From contig CABZVB010000001.1 of NCBI GenBank assembly GCA_902529115.1, positions 1 to 64,000 on the forward strand: DNA of 64,000 bases. The letters are read 5' to 3'. The notes beneath the pieces are model-generated. The model did no database searches, was not told where the DNA came from, and was given only the letters and a program-made list of their open reading frames with translations. Within the stretch, counting starts at the first letter, position 1; each line of letters opens with the position of its first letter. Shown here in pieces: positions 8,085 to 16,816 of this stretch. The translations under genes were made by a program, and so were the position numbers. This DNA comes from an uncultured Balneola sp. (GTDB lineage: Bacteria; Bacteroidota; Rhodothermia; Balneolales; Balneolaceae).

Positions 8085-10625
8085 CTACTTTTTTACATTA
8101 ATAAGTTCAATTGCTTGCTCTTTAGTTATGTCTTCAGGCTGCTTTCCTTTGGGCAAGCCTATATTCTTTTTCCCATATTTAATGTATGGCCCATACCTAC
8201 CATTCATTATTTTAATAGGGTTATCAGTGTTAGGAAAATTGCCTAAATCGTAAAGTTCAGAGCTACTTCTCCTAGCTGATTTCTGACTTAGTAACTCAAT
8301 CGCTCTGTTTAACTCTACCGTAAGAACATTGTCATCTTTAGTTAGTGACTTAAAACTTCCATCATGTACGATATAAGGGCCATATCTGCCAACACCTGCC
8401 TTTATCACTTTTCCATCTTCAGGGTGCTCGCCCAATATACGAGGCAAAGCAAGTAATTTTAACGCTAAATCAATATCCACCTCTTCGGGACTCATCCCTT
8501 TTAAAAGAGAGACACGCTTAGGTTTTTTATTCTCATCAGTCAGTTCACCTAACTGAACGTATGGCCCATAACGTCCAGATAAAACAAACACGGGTAGACC
8601 CGTATCTTGCTCGATCCCAATGGGTTTATCTTTTTCAGTTGATCGCTGAATAAGTTCTTCCAGCTTGCTCACAGTTAAATCACTTGGATCCATACCCAAT
8701 GGTAATGATGTAGTGATGTCCTCACCGTCCTTTTGCATTTTCGCATAAGGCCCAAAACGACCAATAGCTACATTAATTCCTTCTAAACCCTCCAAAGGTA
8801 AATCCAATAACTTAGCTTTTTGTGGGTCGATTTGATCTTCTTGAGAGTCAACTTTTGTCTTTAGCCCATTAACGCCTTTATAGTAATCATCTAGATAAGC
8901 AATCGGGTCTTGCTTTCCGTTAGCCACCTCGTCTAACTTATCTTCTAAATTTGAAGTAAAATCACTATCAACCAAATCAGGAAAATGTTTCTCTAACAAT
9001 GCTGTAACAGCGAAAGCAGTAAAACTTGGAACCAATGCTTTGCCTTCTTTTTTGGTATATCCACGATCTTGTATAGTGGATATAATAGCCGCATAGGTAC
9101 TAGGCCTACCAACACCACTTTTTTCAAGTTCTTTCACAAGAGTAGCCTCGGTATAACGCGCTGGTGGTTTTGTTTCGTGCTCACTGAAAGCTAGATCTTG
9201 TAATTCGATACGATCACCTTCTGATAAACTGGGTAAAAACTGCTCCTGATTTTCAAGCGCCGCATCAGGGTCATCACTTCCTTCAACATACGCACGAAAA
9301 AAACCAGGAAATAAGATTTTCTTACCAGTAGATCGAAAACTAGCCGTTGCATCAGAAGAAACTGCTTCAATACTGACGTTAGTAAACTCTAATTTCGCCT
9401 CAGCCATCTGAGTAGCTATAGTTCTTTTCCAGATTAGGTCATATAACTTTAGCTCTCGATCATGTAAACCCGACTGCTCGGGCATAACAAAACGAGATCC
9501 TGACGGGCGAATAGCCTCATGAGCTTCCTGTGCACTTTTTCCTTTTGAAGTGTAATTACGCACTTTCTCGAATAAATACTCTTTTCCATACTGATCAAAA
9601 ATACCCTCTCTTGCCGCTTCTATTGCTTGACTAGATAATCGAGTAGAATCAGTTCGCATATAAGTTATAAATCCTTTCTCATAAAGTTTTTGTGCAACAC
9701 TCATCGTATCGCGCGCTGAAAAACCAAACTTTCTGTTAGCTTCTTGCTGCAGCGTTGAGGTGATGAATGGTGGGGCTGGATTCCTTTTTTGTACTTTGAC
9801 CTCTAAATTACTCACCTTCCAATCCGCCTTCTTTAGTTGGTTAACTAATGCGTCGGCTCCTTCCTGATCCAGCAACACAACAGAACTTGGTTTTTTAAGC
9901 TGACCCGTATTTTGATCAAAATCCTTACCACTGGCAACTCTTTTACTATCAACATAAGTTAAGTCTGCTTTAAACTGACTATTATCACCTTCTTTTTGGA
10001 TCATTGCTTGAAGATCGTAGTAGGTTCCTTTTCGAAATTTCATACGTTCTCTCTCTCTCTGAACAATGAACTCAACTGCCACAGATTGTACCCGGCCAGC
10101 AGAAAGTCCAGGAGCAATTTTTTTCCATAATAAAGGCGATACAGTATATCCTGCTAAGCGATCTAGTATTCGTCTGGTTTCTTGTGCATGCACTAAATTC
10201 ATATCAATATCGCGGGTATTATCTAATGCGCTCTGAACCGCTTCCTTAGTAATTTCCCTAAAAACCATTCTCTTTACAGGTACTTTTGGCTTTAACACTT
10301 CTAATAAATGCCAAGAAATCGCCTCGCCTTCACGATCTTCATCCGTCGCCAATATGAGCTCATCTACCCCTTTTAATTTGTCCTTTAGACGTTTAACGAT
10401 CTTTTTCTTGTCTGGCGGAGTGACATAAATAGCAAAGTATCGGTCATCTGGATTAATACCCAAACTAGACCAACTCTCTTTCTTGTATTTAGCCGGCACA
10501 AGTTTAGCCGAAGACGGTAAATCTCTTATATGCCCCATGGATGAATCAACTTCATAGCCCTTTGGCAAATACTTACTAATGGTCTTTGTTTTTGTTGGAG
10601 ATTCTACTATTACAAGTCTTTTCAT
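8085..10625 (-). CDS. topA: DNA topoisomerase I
   Basis: Type IA topoisomerase relaxing negative supercoils through a transient 5'-phosphotyrosine. The 846-residue protein has an N-terminal Toprim domain (MKRLVIVESPTKTKTI; acidic DEDREGE at 95-101), and the active tyrosine Y322 in ITYMRTDSTRLS. The C-terminus lacks the four-cysteine zinc fingers of E. coli TopA. Instead it carries four repeats with GRFGPY or GRYGPY cores, each followed by a (G)LPKG-like turn or relative, as in many Bacteroidota and alphaproteobacterial enzymes. It is transcribed toward the T9SS relic; the peroxiredoxin gene lies 73 bases upstream. Confidence 0.96.
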   Translation of the reverse strand: MKRLVIVESPTKTKTISKYLPKGYEVDSSMGHIRDLPSSAKLVPAKYKKESWSSLGINPDDRYFAIYVTPPDKKKIVKRLKDKLKGVDELILATDEDREGEAISWHLLEVLKPKVPVKRMVFREITKEAVQSALDNTRDIDMNLVHAQETRRILDRLAGYTVSPLLWKKIAPGLSAGRVQSVAVEFIVQRERERMKFRKGTYYDLQAMIQKEGDNSQFKADLTYVDSKRVASGKDFDQNTGQLKKPSSVVLLDQEGADALVNQLKKADWKVSNLEVKVQKRNPAPPFITSTLQQEANRKFGFSARDTMSVAQKLYEKGFITYMRTDSTRLSSQAIEAAREGIFDQYGKEYLFEKVRNYTSKGKSAQEAHEAIRPSGSRFVMPEQSGLHDRELKLYDLIWKRTIATQMAEAKLEFTNVSIEAVSSDATASFRSTGKKILFPGFFRAYVEGSDDPDAALENQEQFLPSLSEGDRIELQDLAFSEHETKPPARYTEATLVKELEKSGVGRPSTYAAIISTIQDRGYTKKEGKALVPSFTAFAVTALLEKHFPDLVDSDFTSNLEDKLDEVANGKQDPIAYLDDYYKGVNGLKTKVDSQEDQIDPQKAKLLDLPLEGLEGINVAIGRFGPYAKMQKDGEDITTSLPLGMDPSDLTVSKLEELIQRSTEKDKPIGIEQDTGLPVFVLSGRYGPYVQLGELTDENKKPKRVSLLKGMSPEEVDIDLALKLLALPRILGEHPEDGKVIKAGVGRYGPYIVHDGSFKSLTKDDNVLTVELNRAIELLSQKSARRSSSELYDLGNFPNTDNPIKIMNGRYGPYIKYGKKNIGLPKGKQPEDITKEQAIELINVKK

Positions 10626-10698
10626 GGGCCTTCTTAAGTGGATATAAACAGGAATAAATTGTTGGACAGTAATTAGTTTAATAATCTTAAGGAATAGA

Positions 10699-11172
10699 TT
10701 ACAAACTTTCTACCAGTTCTTTTAACTCCTCAGCATGCGCTTTAGTATTCACTTTTTCAATGACAGCCAAAATAGTACCATCTGTGTCAATAACAAAGGC
10801 TGAACGGGAGGGGGCTTCATAAACTTTCCCGTACATCTTTTTTTCTATCATTGAGTGAGTCGCCTTGGCAAATGCATGTTCAGGGTCAGATAATAAGCTA
10901 AATGAAATACCCTGTTTATCGGCATATCTTCTATGTGAGCCACAAGTATCTTTACTTAATGCCATCAATTGATATCCTCTTTCTACAAACCAAGACGCAT
11001 ACTTAGCAAGACTTGCAGTCTGTTTGTCACAGCTACCTGTGTTATTTTTCATGTATACAGAAACAATAGTGGGGCGATCTAATAATGTAGAAAAAAGCTG
11101 CTCATTTTCTTGACCATCTTTCATTGTTTTTATCAAAAAATTGGTGTCTATTTTATTTCCAATCTCTATCAT
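10699..11172 (-). CDS. Bcp/AhpC-like peroxiredoxin with a divergent active site
   Basis: Thioredoxin-fold peroxidase-like protein of 157 residues. The peroxidatic cysteine is C48 in NNTGSC, aligned with the TPGC of bacterioferritin-comigratory protein. The conserved active-site arginine is R123 in SRSAFVID, and LLSDPEHAFAKA is typical of PrxQ/Bcp. Odd: the usual PKxxTPGC reads MKNNTGSC, so the proline that normally helps shape the active site is missing. C77 is a possible resolving residue. A GAGGAAA ribosome-binding site lies about nine bases before the ATG. Either a diverged thiol peroxidase or a thioredoxin-fold relative; I favour the former. Confidence 0.75.
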   Translation of the reverse strand: MIEIGNKIDTNFLIKTMKDGQENEQLFSTLLDRPTIVSVYMKNNTGSCDKQTASLAKYASWFVERGYQLMALSKDTCGSHRRYADKQGISFSLLSDPEHAFAKATHSMIEKKMYGKVYEAPSRSAFVIDTDGTILAVIEKVNTKAHAEELKELVESL

Positions 11173-11368
11173 TTATAATTTCCTCATTGATCTATTTTGT
11201 GGTTGGTATGACACGTTAAACTTTAAAATTATACTCGCTTAATTGAAAAGTCCTCAAATTTATTTTGAACTTTAGCATGATTCCAATAACGGTTTATACC
11301 ACTTCATTCGTTCACCTAGTTGCACCTAATTTTTAGACACTTTTCTGCACTTAGTCTTACTTAGTGCT

Positions 11369-11932
11369 TTAATCACGCAAATGCAAGAGATATTTAGCAG
11401 TGGTTGCAGCGACAAGAGAGTGGTGTATAACTCCTGATTCTACATTATCTAAAAATTGTGCTTCAGGCATCAAATGGACATGTATACGCTCATTCCCATC
11501 TAGCTTTTGCTCGGCTACTTTTTCACAGTTTAACGCTAAGAAACTATGGGTATAATTATCCTGCATTGCTGGATTTGAACTTACTTTCCCTAGCGAAACC
11601 CACTCTTCAGAAACATAACCAGTTTCTTCAAGTAATTCCCGCTTAGAAGTTTCTAAGGGATATTCTCCAGGGTCACATACTCCTCCAGGCAACTCCAAAG
11701 TAGGAGCTTGAATTCCGTACCGATACTGTTCAACCAGAATTACTTTTTGATCTTTTGTAAACGCCATAACATTAATCCAGTCTGGGACTTTTAATACCGA
11801 AAAACTCGCGCGATGCTGCTCCGAGCTCAATACCATATCCCGCTGTACTAATTCAAATATATTAGTAACCGCAAGTGTGCATTCTTGTTCGGTATTCCAA
11901 GCTTCAATAGTAAATAAAAAATTTGTATTCAT
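11369..11932 (-). CDS. NUDIX hydrolase, ADP-ribose pyrophosphatase-like
   Basis: Hydrolyses a nucleoside diphosphate linked to another moiety; the best family match by layout is ADP-ribose pyrophosphatase. The 187-residue protein has a perfect Nudix box GVCDPGE-x7-REL-LEETG in its middle third, preceded by the QYRYGIQAPTLELPGG stretch characteristic of ADPRase/GDP-mannose hydrolases. No signal peptide. It is divergent from the AMP nucleosidase gene, with 110 bases between them, so both probably use promoters in that gap. The substrate cannot be fixed from sequence. Confidence 0.85.
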   Translation of the reverse strand: MNTNFLFTIEAWNTEQECTLAVTNIFELVQRDMVLSSEQHRASFSVLKVPDWINVMAFTKDQKVILVEQYRYGIQAPTLELPGGVCDPGEYPLETSKRELLEETGYVSEEWVSLGKVSSNPAMQDNYTHSFLALNCEKVAEQKLDGNERIHVHLMPEAQFLDNVESGVIHHSLVAATTAKYLLHLRD

Positions 11933-12021
11933 AATTACAAAATCAAAAAAGAAGGGTGTTAAATTGGTCTGGGAGAAAACTACGGTATTTTAGCATCTAT
12001 CACTGCGTTATCTACTCAGAT

Positions 12022-12029
12022 TAAATTTG
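12022..12029 (+). promoter_or_regulatory. Possible Bacteroidota-type -7 element upstream of amn
   Basis: TAAATTTG matches the TAnnTTTG -7 consensus of Bacteroidota primary sigma factor and ends 13 bases before the ATG at 12043. I see no convincing TTG at the -33 position, so this is weak. The same 13-base distance recurs at copA. Confidence 0.3.
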
Positions 12030-12042
12030 TATATATTGATGT

Positions 12043-13206
12043 ATGAAAAAAATCATGTCCATTTCTGCTGATTCATTTACCAAAAAAGATGTTGAGTTGC
12101 TTTGCAAGCGCATGGACCAACTGTTTGACAAAGGGTTTTATCCCCATCTAGAAATTTACCGAATGTACTCCAAACACAATCCTAGGCTGAGCGGAGAAAT
12201 GGCACATCCAAAAGTATTTTACTGGTACTTAATCCGTGAACTATACCGTCTTCTTAAAAAAGGTGCTTCCATACAATTAAATCAAAAAAGAACTCGTATT
12301 GCACTAGAAGATCCTACTTTGTTGTCGCATATGGACGAAGAAGAGTGGGATTTTACTAAAAAGAAATTGTTTTTATTTTCCCCTGAACGCGTAGACCTTT
12401 CTATTAACAGGTTACTACATTATACTGGAACTCTGCCAGAACATTTTCAGCGGTATATTCTCTTTACAAATTATAACATGCATGTAAAAGTCTTTACAGA
12501 GAAATTTCCTAGTGCTGTTTTACCACAAAATAAATCAGTACAAATGCCCGCTTATCACTGGGTACAACCCAACAATACGGGCATAAGCTTGATCAATATT
12601 GGTGTTGGACCCTCTAATGCCAAAACTATAACGGATCATGTCGCCGTTTTACGACCCGACGCCATGATCATGGTTGGGCATTGTGGAGGTCTACGAAATC
12701 ATCAGCAAATTGGGGATTTTGTATTAGCTAGCGGATACTATCGTGATGACCGTGTTCTAGACGATATTTTTCCGATCGGAAATCCTGTAATTCCTAATTA
12801 TCTTCTCAATAGCTATTTAAAACAGGCGTTAGACAAGCACGGGATTGAACACCGAATAGGGACAGTATTCACGACCACCAATAGAAACTGGGAATTTTCC
12901 GCAAACGAAACCATTCAAAAAATTCATCAAAGCCGTAGCGTTGCTATAGATATGGAATCTGCCACTGTTGCAACCAATGGTTTTAGATACCGTATCCCTC
13001 ATGCTACATTACTGAGTATAAGCGACAAGCCATTACACGGAAACCCCAAGCTTAGCCAGCAAGCTCAAGAGTTTTACAATCGCTCTAAAAAACTTCACCT
13101 AGAACTGGTTCTCGAAGCCATTGATTCGGTTAAACTACATTATCCAGATGGACTCCCCAACTCTAGTATTCGGGCCATAAATGAACCTCTAATGGGCGGA
13201 GTTTAA
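12043..13206 (+). CDS. amn: AMP nucleosidase
   Basis: Cleaves AMP to adenine and ribose 5-phosphate, adjusting adenylate pools. The 387-residue protein has an N-terminal family-specific domain (about 1-165) and a C-terminal PNP/UDP-phosphorylase fold with VGHCGGL (211-217), GDFVLASGYYRDD, and DMESATVATNGFRYR starting at 303. The DMES glutamate contacts ribose in this superfamily. It is shorter than E. coli Amn (484) but fits the shorter Bacteroidota form. The N-terminal domain argues against a plain purine nucleoside phosphorylase. Convergent with the TonB receptor gene. Confidence 0.88.
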   Translation: MKKIMSISADSFTKKDVELLCKRMDQLFDKGFYPHLEIYRMYSKHNPRLSGEMAHPKVFYWYLIRELYRLLKKGASIQLNQKRTRIALEDPTLLSHMDEEEWDFTKKKLFLFSPERVDLSINRLLHYTGTLPEHFQRYILFTNYNMHVKVFTEKFPSAVLPQNKSVQMPAYHWVQPNNTGISLINIGVGPSNAKTITDHVAVLRPDAMIMVGHCGGLRNHQQIGDFVLASGYYRDDRVLDDIFPIGNPVIPNYLLNSYLKQALDKHGIEHRIGTVFTTTNRNWEFSANETIQKIHQSRSVAIDMESATVATNGFRYRIPHATLLSISDKPLHGNPKLSQQAQEFYNRSKKLHLELVLEAIDSVKLHYPDGLPNSSIRAINEPLMGGV

Positions 13207-13258
13207 TTAGTTTTAGGCTTGGATCTTGGGAAAAAGTATTTAACCAGATTTGATCGGG

Positions 13259-15802
13259 TTAGAAACGCAGACTTAATCCAATTTGAATACTGCGACCGGC
13301 TGCTGAAATACCTGAACCATATGGCCGATAGCGCTGATCGCTGAGGTTTTCCCCTCTAAATAATAGCTGTCCCCACTCAGTAAACTCCCATTGACCAACT
13401 AGGTTCCATATTTGCCAAGACGGGGCATAAGGTAACCCCTGGGTATCCAGTGCATATATTTCTTTTTTTCCGCGTTCTGTTACCGCCATTTGATCAAATG
13501 CCATAGCACCCTGAAAACGATGTACAAGGCTCACAGACCATCTGTCATATTCATAACTAAGACTATTCTCCCCAAATAATGGAGCCACATGTCTAGATGG
13601 GCTAAATGAACCATTATCTAGTTCTTCCTCTCCTTTTTGTAGGTTTATTCGTGTGTTTAGAATCCATCGAGTACTTAGTTGAGCGTCCAAACTCCATTGT
13701 AAGCCATACACTTGAGCAAAGGCCGCATTTTGTATTGCCTGTATCCTACTATTGATACCATTATAAAGCATAGTGACTTGTCCATTAAATGAATAATCTC
13801 TACGTACCATTGCATCTTCCAAATGAGTCCAATACCCATTCATTTCAAGCCTGAGCCCATTCAACACCCTATGAACTATACTTAGATCTATATTCCAAGC
13901 ATATTCAGCTTTGAGCTTCGGGTTAGGCACCGTTACCGCTCCTGGCTCTGAATCAAATACCTTTCCCATATCATCCACATTCGGAGATCGAAAGGCGGTT
14001 CCCATATTTAGCTTAAGTACCCAATCATTGTTGGGCCGGCTTATAAGCCCAAGGGATCCCACGAGAGCTCGATCGCTAAGGTTTACTGTATCAATTAACT
14101 TTATATCTAGACGATCTAAGTCTCCAAATTGTGCGTTAATATAATAGGTGTTATACCGTAAGCCAGCTTGTAATTTGGTAGTCGTATTTATTTGGATGTC
14201 TGAATGAAAGAAATACGCTGAAGAAGTCCAGGTTGCATCAGGATATCTAGCCAAACCAGGTTGGGATTTTTCTACGGAAAGTTGCTTTATAACTCCTTCA
14301 GAATTCACCTTGTTTTGTACCCATTCCACACCATAACTGAGTAGTATATACTCATTTAACCATTTAATAGCGTCTATATGAATGGAATTTGCATGGACTA
14401 GTTCGTCTTGCTGTTCAACAAATAGCTCTCCAAAATTTCTACTCATTCTACTTTCCCAAAAATGTTGCCTGGCCCCTTTTATAACTAATTGATCATAAAT
14501 AGCTTCATTCATACCACCTCTCATTTTTAGCGTTAATAAATGCATCTTCCATCCCTGTGGACCATAATCCCATTGTGCATACCACGGCAATCCATCTCGC
14601 AACCGAAGGTGACGATCATATCGCCCATAATTCGAAGTTTCTGAAAATTGAAAAGTGTATTTTACATCCATTTGATCAAATGGTTGCCAGCGAATTTTAT
14701 GTAAAGTATTCCATTGATCATAACCTGAAGGAATTTGTAGTAAAGGATCGCTCTGCTCAACTATTTCGTCAGGAACTTGGCCATTAATAAGGGGTTGAAA
14801 GGTACCTTGCCAATCATCTACATAGTAATTTTTTACATAATCTTTAGGACCGTTCGAACCTTGTCTGAGGTGGCCATACTGCCATCGACTTATGCTTCCC
14901 AGCCATGCCCATTTATTCCATCCTAGCTGTACATTCAGATGTCCAGTGCGTTCATTATTAGCCGATATACCTCGGATTACAGCTTTCCCGCTGGCAATGG
15001 GATTAAATATATTTCTTACGCTATCCAAAGCAAATTCTGGAGTTAATGTCTCAAAACTCATTACCCCACCAATGGCATCACTTCCATACATCACCGAACT
15101 AGGGCCAAATAGTATTTCGGAACGTTGCATGGAAAAAGGATCCAGATTAATGACATTCTGTATGTTACCGCTTCTAAAAATAGCCGTATTCATACGAATT
15201 CCATCTACACTATACACTAGACGATTAGTTGCAAAGCCACGAATCATTGGGCTGCCACCCCCTTGCTGGCTTTTTTGAATGAAAACCTTGCCGCTTAGCC
15301 CAAGCGCGTCTGCCATTGTTTGTGGCTGACGGCGTCGTATTACTTCCGGCTCTATGACTGAAATAGCCTGTGAGACGGAAGTATAATTTTGTCTCCATCG
15401 AGTGGCTGAAACGACTATATTTTCTAGTTGAAAAATTTCTGGCTCCATATATAAGGTGTCATCCAGCGCACTTAATTCTTGGTAACTCAATATTTTTTTT
15501 CGATATCCTAGAGCCTGAATTTCAATTTTATCTTGACCTTTAAAACGATCAATTCGAACATGTCCTTTCACATTGCTAATTTCAGAAATTGCTGCTTTTT
15601 TGCTCCAAAATATAACTCCAATTATGGGAGCTTTATCTTTAATATCCAGCACTAACAATACGATAGCCTCATCCTCTTGAGGCATAGGGTATACTGCGTA
15701 GATTGCCGAACTAAGTACTAAACTAGAGATGAGTGTTAAAAAAAAACTCGATCGTTTAAAAAAACGCCTTAAAATTCGAAATATGATGTAAGATTGTATC
15801 AT
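13259..15802 (-). CDS. TonB-dependent outer-membrane receptor, haem/haemoglobin-receptor type
   Basis: 847-residue outer-membrane gated channel. In order: an N-terminal membrane-like segment (about 15-37, signal sequence), a carboxypeptidase-regulatory-like domain (about 45-125), a plug domain (about 130-250) with the TonB-box-like LENIVVSATR, and a 22-strand barrel ending in SLRF with a terminal aromatic. The plug phrase YSVDGIRMNTAIFRSG followed by NVINLDPFSMQRSEILFGP is close to that of the TonB haem/haemoglobin receptor family. Substrate is inferred only; copper is an alternative, because it is the last gene of the copA - chaperone - alkD run (44 bases after alkD). Confidence 0.88.
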   Translation of the reverse strand: MIQSYIIFRILRRFFKRSSFFLTLISSLVLSSAIYAVYPMPQEDEAIVLLVLDIKDKAPIIGVIFWSKKAAISEISNVKGHVRIDRFKGQDKIEIQALGYRKKILSYQELSALDDTLYMEPEIFQLENIVVSATRWRQNYTSVSQAISVIEPEVIRRRQPQTMADALGLSGKVFIQKSQQGGGSPMIRGFATNRLVYSVDGIRMNTAIFRSGNIQNVINLDPFSMQRSEILFGPSSVMYGSDAIGGVMSFETLTPEFALDSVRNIFNPIASGKAVIRGISANNERTGHLNVQLGWNKWAWLGSISRWQYGHLRQGSNGPKDYVKNYYVDDWQGTFQPLINGQVPDEIVEQSDPLLQIPSGYDQWNTLHKIRWQPFDQMDVKYTFQFSETSNYGRYDRHLRLRDGLPWYAQWDYGPQGWKMHLLTLKMRGGMNEAIYDQLVIKGARQHFWESRMSRNFGELFVEQQDELVHANSIHIDAIKWLNEYILLSYGVEWVQNKVNSEGVIKQLSVEKSQPGLARYPDATWTSSAYFFHSDIQINTTTKLQAGLRYNTYYINAQFGDLDRLDIKLIDTVNLSDRALVGSLGLISRPNNDWVLKLNMGTAFRSPNVDDMGKVFDSEPGAVTVPNPKLKAEYAWNIDLSIVHRVLNGLRLEMNGYWTHLEDAMVRRDYSFNGQVTMLYNGINSRIQAIQNAAFAQVYGLQWSLDAQLSTRWILNTRINLQKGEEELDNGSFSPSRHVAPLFGENSLSYEYDRWSVSLVHRFQGAMAFDQMAVTERGKKEIYALDTQGLPYAPSWQIWNLVGQWEFTEWGQLLFRGENLSDQRYRPYGSGISAAGRSIQIGLSLRF

Positions 15803-15846
15803 TATCCCGAAATATAACAGTTATACAAGCGAAGATGAGGATTCAA

Positions 15847-16566
15847 TTAATATTTTACTTCTCCTAACAAATACGCTTTTCTGAGGGGCTCTTTCAGTTT
15901 CTCAATAGCATATCTAAGCATCGTTCTTGGCATGATAGTATAGTAATTATTAAGAAATTCTAGCAAAACATCCTCCTCCATTTTACCTACTTCTCGTAGC
16001 ATCCAGCCTACGGCTTTATGAATAAGGTCATGAGAATGATTTAATAATCGTTGCCCCATCCAAAGTGTACTACTGAAGTCTCCCCTTTTAATGAACCGAT
16101 AAGTGCTTACCACTGCAATACGTACCTCCCATAAATTCTGCGAAACTACCCAATCTTTGAGAAGGCTTCGGTCTCTATCCCAGAACCAATCGCCCAAAAT
16201 CTTGTACGCCGAAGTATCTACTAAGTCCCAGTTATTTATGTGGTACCTATAATCTATATACAACTGCACCCACTTTTCTTTTTCTTTGTCACTCTTAGCC
16301 ATTTCATACCAATATATCAAAATAAAAAGGGCTGTCATGCGCACCTCATGAACAGGGTGTTCAATGAGTACAGGCCACTGATTAGGGGAGAAATCCCGCC
16401 TAACTTTTTTCGCAATTGCACGTTGAAATGGCACCCGAATACCCCAAAAAATATCTCCCTCTCCATATTGCCCTTTTCCAGTTTTAAAGAAACCTTGCAT
16501 ACGCTTTGCATACTCCTCGCTAGTTTCTTGTCTTAGCAATTCTATTATGTAATCATTAGAAATCAT
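15847..16566 (-). CDS. AlkD-like DNA alkylation repair protein
   Basis: HEAT-like-repeat DNA glycosylase family that removes N3/N7-alkylated purines without base flipping. The 239-residue protein has the family signatures FFKTGKGQYGEGDIFWGIRVP (split 26-46), NNWDLVD (111-117, containing the W and D positions used by B. cereus AlkD), HKAVGWMLREVG (183-194) and PRTMLRYAIEKL. Its ATG lies inside the end of the chaperone gene (11-base overlap), so the two are translationally coupled. Finding a base-repair gene in a copper-export operon is unusual (see findings). Confidence 0.87.
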   Translation of the reverse strand: MISNDYIIELLRQETSEEYAKRMQGFFKTGKGQYGEGDIFWGIRVPFQRAIAKKVRRDFSPNQWPVLIEHPVHEVRMTALFILIYWYEMAKSDKEKEKWVQLYIDYRYHINNWDLVDTSAYKILGDWFWDRDRSLLKDWVVSQNLWEVRIAVVSTYRFIKRGDFSSTLWMGQRLLNHSHDLIHKAVGWMLREVGKMEEDVLLEFLNNYYTIMPRTMLRYAIEKLKEPLRKAYLLGEVKY

Positions 16567-16801
16567 CGTTAGAACTTGGGTTAGATGAATTTTGTGGATC
16601 TTCTAACTGGTACCCAGCTTTAATTACAGCTTCTTGAATCTGATCGGCGCTTAGTTCACTACTTTGTACGGTTAGGATTTTTTGTGGATTTTCTATGTCC
16701 ACTTCCCATTTTATAACCCCTTCAAGCTCATCTAAAAATGGCTTAACTTTAGACACGCATCCGTTGCAAGCTATGTTTGATGTGAATGTTAAAATCTTCA
16801 A
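16556..16801 (-). CDS. Heavy-metal-associated (CopZ-like) small protein
   Basis: 81-residue single HMA-domain protein predicted to carry Cu(I) to CopA. The metal loop is NIACNGC (9-15) instead of GMTCxxC, and the fold is finished by VDIENPQKILTV and AVIKAGYQLE, typical of HMA domains. The acidic/serine-rich tail (SSNPSSNDDF) is not part of the domain. The start codon is TTG at 16801, supported by a GGGAG ribosome-binding site five bases upstream and by the absence of any other in-frame start. It begins 15 bases after copA. Confidence 0.8.
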   Translation of the reverse strand: MKILTFTSNIACNGCVSKVKPFLDELEGVIKWEVDIENPQKILTVQSSELSADQIQEAVIKAGYQLEDPQNSSNPSSNDDF

Positions 16802-16816
16802 ATATACTCCCTAGGT

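Noticed and set aside
14892-15278. 128-codon + strand ORF opposite the TonB receptor
   Set aside because: Antisense shadow: its codons mirror the receptor's conserved plug, and it has no independent signal.
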